In this document: positions 59,680-64,000 of the stretch, in pieces
Position numbering within the stretch: position 1 is the first letter of the stretch
How the letters are laid out: each line of letters opens with the position of its first letter
Source of the DNA: Mycolicibacterium sp. TUM20985
GTDB lineage: Bacteria > Actinomycetota > Actinomycetes > Mycobacteriales > Mycobacteriaceae
Reading direction: 5' to 3'
Assembly (NCBI RefSeq): GCF_030295745.1
Contig: NZ_AP027291.1
Span: forward strand, 2,728,001-2,792,000
DNA length: 64,000 nucleotides
Made by a program: the position numbers and the translations under genes
Notes under the pieces: generated by a model
The model's input: only the letters and a program-made list of their open reading frames with translations
Databases searched by the model: none
What the model was told of the DNA's origin: nothing

Positions 59680-60558
59680 CTACTTCGACAGCGTGAACTG
59701 ACAGAGGTTCGTGTAGCCCCTGTGGAAGAGGTCCGCGCAGCCGGTCAGGTACTTCATGTACCGCTCGTAGACCTCGTCGGATTGCAGGGCGATCGCCTCG
59801 TCCCGCCTGGCCTCCAACGCTGCCGACCAGATGTCGAGGGTCTTGGCGTAGTGCGGGCCGAGCTTGTGGATCCGGTCGATGGTGAAGTCCATCTCGGCGC
59901 AGAACTTCTCGACCTCGGCGATGACGGGGATCTGGCCGCCGGGGAAGATCTCGTCGCTGATGAACTTGGTGAACCGCAGCAACGACATGGTCACCGGGAG
60001 GTTGAGCTCTTCGCGTTCCTCGGGGCCGGCGCGGGTGATGGTGTGCAACAGCATGATGCCGTCATCGGGCAACGCCTGGTGGGCCATCTCGAAGAAGCGT
60101 CCGTACCGGTCGTAGCCGAAGTGTTCGAACGCGCCGATCGACACGATGCGGTCGACGTGGCCGTCGAACTCCTCCCAGCCCATCAGCTCGACGCGGCGGC
60201 TGCGCTCAGTCGGCAGGTCGGCCAGGAGCTTCTCGACGTGGGCGGCCTGGTTGCGGCTCAAGGTCAGGCCGACGACGTTGACGTCGTACTTCTCGACGGC
60301 CCGCTTCATGGTGGCGCCCCACCCGCAGCCGATGTCGAGCAGCGTCATGCCCGGCTCGAGGTTCAGTTTGCCCAGTGACAAGTCGATCTTGGCCAGCTGC
60401 GCCTCGTGCAGGGACATGTCGTGGCGCTCGAAGTAGGCGCAGCTGTAGGTCTGGGTCTCGTCGAGGAACAGCCGGAAGAAGTCGTCGGACAGGTCGTAAT
60501 GGGCTTGAATGTCGTCGAAGTGCGGCTTCAAGTCTTGCTTCTGCTGGTTCGCACTCAC
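59680..60558 (-). CDS. SAM-dependent methyltransferase, mycolic acid cyclopropane synthase family
   Basis: Enzyme of 292 aa that modifies unsaturated mycolic acid (meromycolate) chains; MmaA/CmaA/PcaA family. Opening PHFDDIQAHYDLSDDFFRLFLD, SAM motif LLDIGCGWGATM (about residues 68-79), VGLTLSRNQ, and the bicarbonate-site region SIGAFEHFGYDRY, YSCAYF are characteristic. Whether it makes cyclopropane, methoxy/hydroxy or methyl branches cannot be told. GTG start with GAGGAGG 6 nt upstream. Single gene, not in a mycolate cluster. Confidence 0.93.
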   Translation of the reverse strand: MSANQQKQDLKPHFDDIQAHYDLSDDFFRLFLDETQTYSCAYFERHDMSLHEAQLAKIDLSLGKLNLEPGMTLLDIGCGWGATMKRAVEKYDVNVVGLTLSRNQAAHVEKLLADLPTERSRRVELMGWEEFDGHVDRIVSIGAFEHFGYDRYGRFFEMAHQALPDDGIMLLHTITRAGPEEREELNLPVTMSLLRFTKFISDEIFPGGQIPVIAEVEKFCAEMDFTIDRIHKLGPHYAKTLDIWSAALEARRDEAIALQSDEVYERYMKYLTGCADLFHRGYTNLCQFTLSK

Positions 60559-60662
60559 GGCGCCTCCTCGTCTCTGCGCCACGCGGGCGTCGCTGTTGCA
60601 TGGGCCGCAGCAATGCTACGCAGGGTAGCTGCGCACGCCCACCGAAGATGCCCGCGTAGGCC

Positions 60663-61130
60663 TCAGCGAAAACATCGACCGATGCCCGCGAGCATCTCGG
60701 CATGCGCCTCGACCGCTTCTCTGGCGGTCATCGCGGCCAGTGGTCGCGGCGCTTCGACGACCAGCCGCTCGGTGACGCGGGTACCGCCCTCCACCTGCTC
60801 GAACGACACCACTCCGGCGAGGCGGACGTGGGGGAACTGCCGCGCCTCGGTGAGCACGTCACCGCTGCGCGGGACGTGCACCGTGGCGGTGTAGGTGATC
60901 CCCAGCGTGAACGGTCCGACGGGAATGCGGTCACGGACTCGATAGATCTGCGTGTACGCCTCGGCGGTCTCATCGCGGCGTAGGGCCTCCACCGAGACGA
61001 CCAGCGGGTGCAGCTTGACGATGTTGTTCAGATCGCAGTAGAAGTCGCGGACTGCGGCGGGCTCGGCGGGCACCACGTCGGACACGACGTGCTCGCTGCG
61101 AGTGAGCCACCAACTGCCGCTTCGTGCCAC
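60663..61130 (-). CDS. SRPBCC/START-like ligand-binding protein
   Basis: Protein of 155 aa of the polyketide cyclase/START-like superfamily. Sequence pattern SEHVVSDVVPAEPAAVRDFYCDLNNIVKLHPLVVSVE at the start, a central beta sheet (FTLGITYTATVHVPRSGDVLTEARQF), and a long C-terminal helix (AAMTAREAVEAHAEMLAGIGRCF) fit this fold. Binds a hydrophobic ligand. GTG with TAGGTT 6 nt upstream (leaderless). Shares a symmetric 47-bp divergent promoter with the SDR pseudogene. Confidence 0.82.
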   Translation of the reverse strand: MARSGSWWLTRSEHVVSDVVPAEPAAVRDFYCDLNNIVKLHPLVVSVEALRRDETAEAYTQIYRVRDRIPVGPFTLGITYTATVHVPRSGDVLTEARQFPHVRLAGVVSFEQVEGGTRVTERLVVEAPRPLAAMTAREAVEAHAEMLAGIGRCFR

Positions 61131-61136
61131 GGGGAG

Positions 61137-61171
61137 AACCTACCTTCTCTAGACGTTCCGGACGGTAGGTT
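61137..61171. promoter_or_regulatory. Symmetric divergent promoter (AACCTACC / GGTAGGTT dyad)
   Basis: AACCTACC and GGTAGGTT form a perfect 8-bp inverted repeat spaced 19 bp. Each arm contains a TAGGTT -10 hexamer placed 6 nt before the start codon on its own strand, so both genes would be leaderless. A single regulator bound here could control both. Confidence 0.6.
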
Positions 61172-61177
61172 GACGCC

Positions 61178-61840
61178 ATGGCGGTGCAGCGCGCGGGTGG
61201 CGGTGCGCTGTCCGACCGCGTGGTCATCGTGACGGGTGCGGCGCAGGGCGTCGGTAAGGGTATCGCCGGCGCACTCCTCGAGCGCGGCGCCTCGGTGCAA
61301 CTGGTCGACAACAACGCCGATGTGCTCGCCGCGACGATGGACGAGATCGCCTCGGCTACTGGGCTTTCCGCGTCCCTGATCGCCGACCTGCGAGATCCCG
61401 ACAGTCCTGGGATCATCGTCGATGCGGCACTGAGCAGGTTCGGCCGGGTAAATGCGTTGGTGAACAACGCCATTGCCACGAATGAGCCAAAGGCGTTGGT
61501 GGACATCACGTCCGAAGACTACGACCTGGTCTTCGACGTCGGACCGCGGGTGAGGGAGTGATCGTCAACCTCGGGTCGGGTTCGGGAACCGGTGGTCAAT
61601 CGCGCTTCGCGGCCTATGGTGCGGCGAAGGAGGCCATTCGCGGACTCCCCCGGTGTGCAGTTCTGGCAGGACATTGCGCCCAAGGACTATGACCGGGCGC
61701 TTCGCGGGGTGCCGCTGGGACGGGTCGGACGCACTCGTGAGGACATTGGAGCGGTAGTGGCGTTCCTGATCAGTGCTGACGGTGCGTTCATCACGGGCCA
61801 GACCATCATGGTCGACGGCGGAATGGGTGTCTTTCGTTGA
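61178..61840 (+). pseudogene. Short-chain dehydrogenase/reductase, disrupted by two internal deletions
   Basis: The intact N-terminus has the SDR cofactor motif TGAAQGVGKG (about residues 20-29) and the NNA motif VNALVNNAI. At DVGPRVRE the frame ends in TGA (61559), then resumes in another frame as VIVNLGSGSGTGGQSRFAAYGAAKEAIRGL (Ser, and Tyr-x3-Lys, the active site), and changes frame again into SPGVQFWQDIAPKDYDRAL ... GQTIMVDGGMGVF. Text expected between these blocks (about 15-20 residues at each point) is missing. Both joints look like deletions at short repeats, the second at GCGGACTC. No functional protein can be made from one frame. Confidence 0.88.
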
Positions 61841-62144
61841 TGGGACGCACGTTTCGTCATGCCTGGACTGAAAGCGGTTGTCCGAGCTCTTCATTGGCAG
61901 CACCCCCGTTTGCTTGACCGATTCAGAAGAAGCGGAAGTGGTCTCTGACATGCACTTTCGCCACATGGCCTTAGCATTTGGCGAATTGCATTACGCTGCA
62001 ATCGGGATCGGAATCGACGGCCGTCGGTGAGTCGAACCGGCTCTGCTGCAAGCGAATTTGCGACGCAGGCCATCGCGCAAGTCAATCGTGAGTGCTGCCA
62101 CACATTTTGGTGTTGATCAAATCCCATTGCTAGCGTCCAAAGTC
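61841..62144. other. AT-richer intergenic region
   Basis: 304 bp between the SDR pseudogene and the NlpC/P60 gene, with lower GC than either. It has a short stem ATTGC-N8-GCAAT near 61985-62003 and, at the right end, the promoter described next. I see no gene or RNA motif. Confidence 0.6.
62107..62144 (+). promoter_or_regulatory. Leaderless promoter of the NlpC/P60 gene
   Basis: TTGGTG (62107-62112), 18-bp spacer, TAGCGT (62131-62136), 8 nt, ATG. No Shine-Dalgarno precedes the ATG, which supports the chosen start. Confidence 0.5.
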
Positions 62145-62729
62145 ATGATCGATGCTATTGCGACCACAGCCCTGTTGACTCTGGTCAATCAAGTTTCGGA
62201 TACGCCGTACCGCACTGGGGGCGACTCGCCCTCCGGTACGGACTGCTCGGGATTGGTGTCATGGGTGGCCAACGCGGCTACCGGACGACCGATCTACGGC
62301 GATCGTTTCCATACCGGCAACGAGGAGCAGGCCCTGCTGGCCCGCGGCTTTCAATACGGCACCCAGCCCGGCGCCTTGAACATCGGCTGGAACTCCGGCC
62401 ATACGGCGGTCACGCTGCCCGACGGCACGCCCGTGTCCTCCGGTGAGAGCGGCCGCGGGGTCCGGGTAGGTGGCGGCGGTGCCTTCCAGCCGCAGTTCAC
62501 GCGGCACATGTACCTTCCGGTCGCGCAGCCACAGCCCGTCGAGGATCCGATGGCTCCGCCGCCCCCGTTCGACCCGTTCGCGCCGGCACCCCCGGCGCCG
62601 GGCCCCGCCGACATCCCTGCGGTCGACGTGGTGAACGCCGAGCTGCCGCCACCGCCGCCCGGACCCGAGGCGCCGCCTCCTGGACCGGAGCTTCCGCCCG
62701 CCCCCGACGCGGGTCCCATCACCATCTAG
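62145..62729 (+). CDS. NlpC/P60-type cysteine peptidase with Pro-rich tail
   Basis: Protein of 194 aa. Catalytic Cys in TDCSGLVSW (about residue 34) and His in NSGHTAVTLPDG (about residue 86); a domain of about 120 residues as in peptidoglycan-hydrolysing NlpC/P60 enzymes. The Pro-rich C-terminus (about 130-194, repeated PPPP, PAPP) resembles cell-wall-spanning tails. No signal peptide is evident from this start, nor from an upstream start at 62058 that would add 29 mostly basic residues. The sequence resembles mycobacterial and mycobacteriophage lysin peptidase domains. Confidence 0.82.
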   Translation: MIDAIATTALLTLVNQVSDTPYRTGGDSPSGTDCSGLVSWVANAATGRPIYGDRFHTGNEEQALLARGFQYGTQPGALNIGWNSGHTAVTLPDGTPVSSGESGRGVRVGGGGAFQPQFTRHMYLPVAQPQPVEDPMAPPPPFDPFAPAPPAPGPADIPAVDVVNAELPPPPPGPEAPPPGPELPPAPDAGPITI

Positions 62730-62754
62730 ACAATCCGTTTCCCCGCTCCAGACC

Positions 62755-62789
62755 CCCGGACGGCCGCCGCTGGCGACCGTCCGGGTTTT
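62755..62789 (+). terminator. Intrinsic terminator after the NlpC/P60 gene
   Basis: CCCGGACGG and CCGTCCGGG arms close on a 17-nt partly structured loop and are followed by TTTTGT. Strong stem plus U-tract; isolates the upstream gene from the ABC operon. Confidence 0.85.
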
Positions 62790-62868
62790 GTCTTGGCAAA
62801 CGCTGGGTACACGCGTCCTGGCATTTTGGGCAAAGCATATTGGGCACACGGAGGGCCAGACCAACGAC

Positions 62869-63516
62869 ATGGGGTTCATCGACTTCGTCAGCGACCGGTG
62901 GTCGGTGCTCTCGTTCCTGGCCTATCAGCACATGAGCCTCGTCGTTCAGACGCTGCTGTTGGCCACCGCCGCCGCCATCGCGGTCGGCGTCCTCGTCTAC
63001 CACTCGCGGTGGGGCCTGGCGTTCGGCAACGCGCTGACGTCCATCGGGCTCACGATCCCCTCGTATGCCCTACTCGGCGTGCTCGTCGGCATCGTCGGCA
63101 TCGGTGTGCTGCCCTCGGTCATCATGCTGGTGTTCTTCGGCTTCCTGCCGATCCTCCGCAACGTCCTGGTCGGGTTGAATGGCGTGGATCCCGCACTCGT
63201 CGAATCGGCGCGCGGCATGGGAATGAGCCGTTTGACCACCCTGGTGCGCCTCGAACTGCCGATCGCCTGGCCGGTCATCATGACGGGCGTTCGGGTCTCG
63301 GCGCAGATGCTGATGGGCATCGCCGCCATCGCCGCCTATGCGCTGGGCCCAGGGCTCGGCGGCTACATCTTCTCCGGCATCTCCCGCACCGGCGGGGCGA
63401 ACGCCACCAACTCCATCGTCGCGGGCACCGTCGGGATCCTGATCCTGGCCGTCGTCCTCGACACCGTGCTCAACCTGATCACCCGACTCACCACCCCGAG
63501 GGGGATTCGTGTCTGA
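62869..63516 (+). CDS. Osmoprotectant (glycine betaine/choline) ABC transporter permease
   Basis: Membrane subunit of 215 aa of the OpuC/ProW family. About five to six helices; the cytoplasmic EAA-type loop is visible as LVESARGMGMSRLTTLVRLELPIAWPVIMTGVR (about residues 105-138). ATG preceded by GGAGGG about 13 nt upstream. Its stop overlaps the ATPase start by 8 nt. The rest of the system (binding protein, second permease) should lie to the right. Confidence 0.9.
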   Translation: MGFIDFVSDRWSVLSFLAYQHMSLVVQTLLLATAAAIAVGVLVYHSRWGLAFGNALTSIGLTIPSYALLGVLVGIVGIGVLPSVIMLVFFGFLPILRNVLVGLNGVDPALVESARGMGMSRLTTLVRLELPIAWPVIMTGVRVSAQMLMGIAAIAAYALGPGLGGYIFSGISRTGGANATNSIVAGTVGILILAVVLDTVLNLITRLTTPRGIRV

Positions 63517-64000
63517 CACCCGTGCGCAGTCCAACGGCGGCGCCCGTATCCGGCTGGAAGGCGTCACCAAGCAGTACGACCCGAAGACCCCACCCGCGGT
63601 CGACGACATCACGCTCGAGATCGCGGCCGGTGAGATCGTGATGCTGGTCGGTCCGTCGGGCTGCGGCAAGACGACGACGATGAAGATGATCAACCGGCTC
63701 ATCGAGCCGACCAGTGGTCGCATCTTCATCGGTGACGACGACGTGACCCACCGCAACGCCGACGAGTTGCGCCGCCACATCGGCTACGTCATCCAGGGCG
63801 CCGGGCTGTTTCCACACCTCACGGTCGGCGACAACATCGCGATCGTGCCGCGCCTGGTCAAGTGGGACCGCAAGCGCATCTCGGCCCGCATCGACGAGCT
63901 GCTCGAGCTGGTCAACCTGGAACCGGGCAAGTACCGCGACCGCTACCCGCGCGAGCTCTCCGGCGGGCAGCAGCAGCGGGTCGGGGTGGCGAGGGCGCTG
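63509..64000 (+). CDS. Osmoprotectant ABC transporter ATPase (partial, 3' end outside window)
   Basis: The first 164 codons of an ATPase of the OpuCA/ProV family. Walker A GPSGCGKTTT at about residues 47-56, the Q-loop in YVIQGAGLFPHLTVGDNIAIV, and the signature LSGGQQQR near the right edge. The Walker B and any C-terminal CBS domains are cut off. GTG start inside the permease gene. Provides energy for uptake of glycine betaine, proline betaine or choline. Confidence 0.92.
   Translation, partial: MSDTRAQSNGGARIRLEGVTKQYDPKTPPAVDDITLEIAAGEIVMLVGPSGCGKTTTMKMINRLIEPTSGRIFIGDDDVTHRNADELRRHIGYVIQGAGLFPHLTVGDNIAIVPRLVKWDRKRISARIDELLELVNLEPGKYRDRYPRELSGGQQQRVGVARAL

Noticed and set aside
61592..61840. 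Independent small gene of 82 codons after the SDR start
   Set aside because: Its only meaningful part (from SPGVQFW) is the C-terminus of the broken SDR; the first 17 residues are read from another frame of the same gene.

Overview
The window is high-GC chromosomal DNA from a fast-growing mycobacterium (Mycolicibacterium type). The evidence is gene content and order: most of it follows, in inverted orientation, the Mycobacterium tuberculosis block Rv1850-Rv1814 (ureC, ureB, ureA, Rv1847, blaI, blaR, gnd1, guaB1, two CNNM/CBS proteins, glcB, Rv1836c, lipZ, gcvB, resR, Rv1829, Rv1828, garA, gcvH, Rv1825-Rv1822, secA2, Rv1819c, Rv1817, Rv1816, Rv1815, Rv1814). These comparisons come from memory of that genome; no search was run. 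Many genes have mycobacterial -10 hexamers (TANNNT) placed 6-8 nt before ATG or GTG, i.e. probable leaderless mRNAs.

Layout. 1-2455: urease structural genes and a PaaI-type thioesterase on the minus strand. 2505-3439: an iron-regulatory island with a small RNA that matches the position and architecture of MrsI, a FhuF-like gene, and an IdeR-type box at each promoter. 3592-5023: BlaI repressor and M56 protease. 5073-15907: gnd1, guaB1, a CNNM/CBS pair, a conserved protein, malate synthase G and an anchored substrate-binding/VWA protein. 15904-25832 (minus): lipZ, glycine decarboxylase behind a tandem glycine riboswitch, resR, a DUF151 nuclease, a second MerR regulator, GarA, GcvH, and a membrane cluster (DUF881, small basic protein, DUF881, phosphatidyltransferase). 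25842-32256: SecA2, then two tandem BacA/SbmA-type ABC transporters. 32253-35472: flavoprotein/VOC pair, and a TetR regulator divergent from an F420-type nitroreductase with two operator copies between them. 35484-40068: SecD-P1-like protein, secreted serine protease, LysM lectin, FAD oxidoreductase, sterol-desaturase-family hydroxylase.

From about 40100 the order no longer follows that M. tuberculosis block. This part carries a carboxylesterase and VWA protein, an SMR efflux pair, an MFS exporter, malQ, a three-gene redox operon (PF10118 protein, ferredoxin-type reductase, SnoaL protein), a GIY-YIG/NUDIX pair, an amino-acid permease fused to a soluble domain with a Usp gene behind it, an SGNH hydrolase, several small secreted or unknown proteins, an acyl-CoA synthetase, a mycolic-acid-type methyltransferase, an SDR pseudogene broken by two internal deletions, an NlpC/P60 protein, and the start of an osmoprotectant ABC operon that runs off the right edge.

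How the parts fit: glycine cleavage (GcvP, GcvH), GarA and malate synthase form a central carbon and nitrogen control neighbourhood. IdeR-type boxes tie the left end to iron. The accessory right half is a patchwork of small transport, redox and lipid modules with tightly packed and often overlapping 3' ends. No rRNA, tRNA, CRISPR array, prophage or insertion sequence was recognised.
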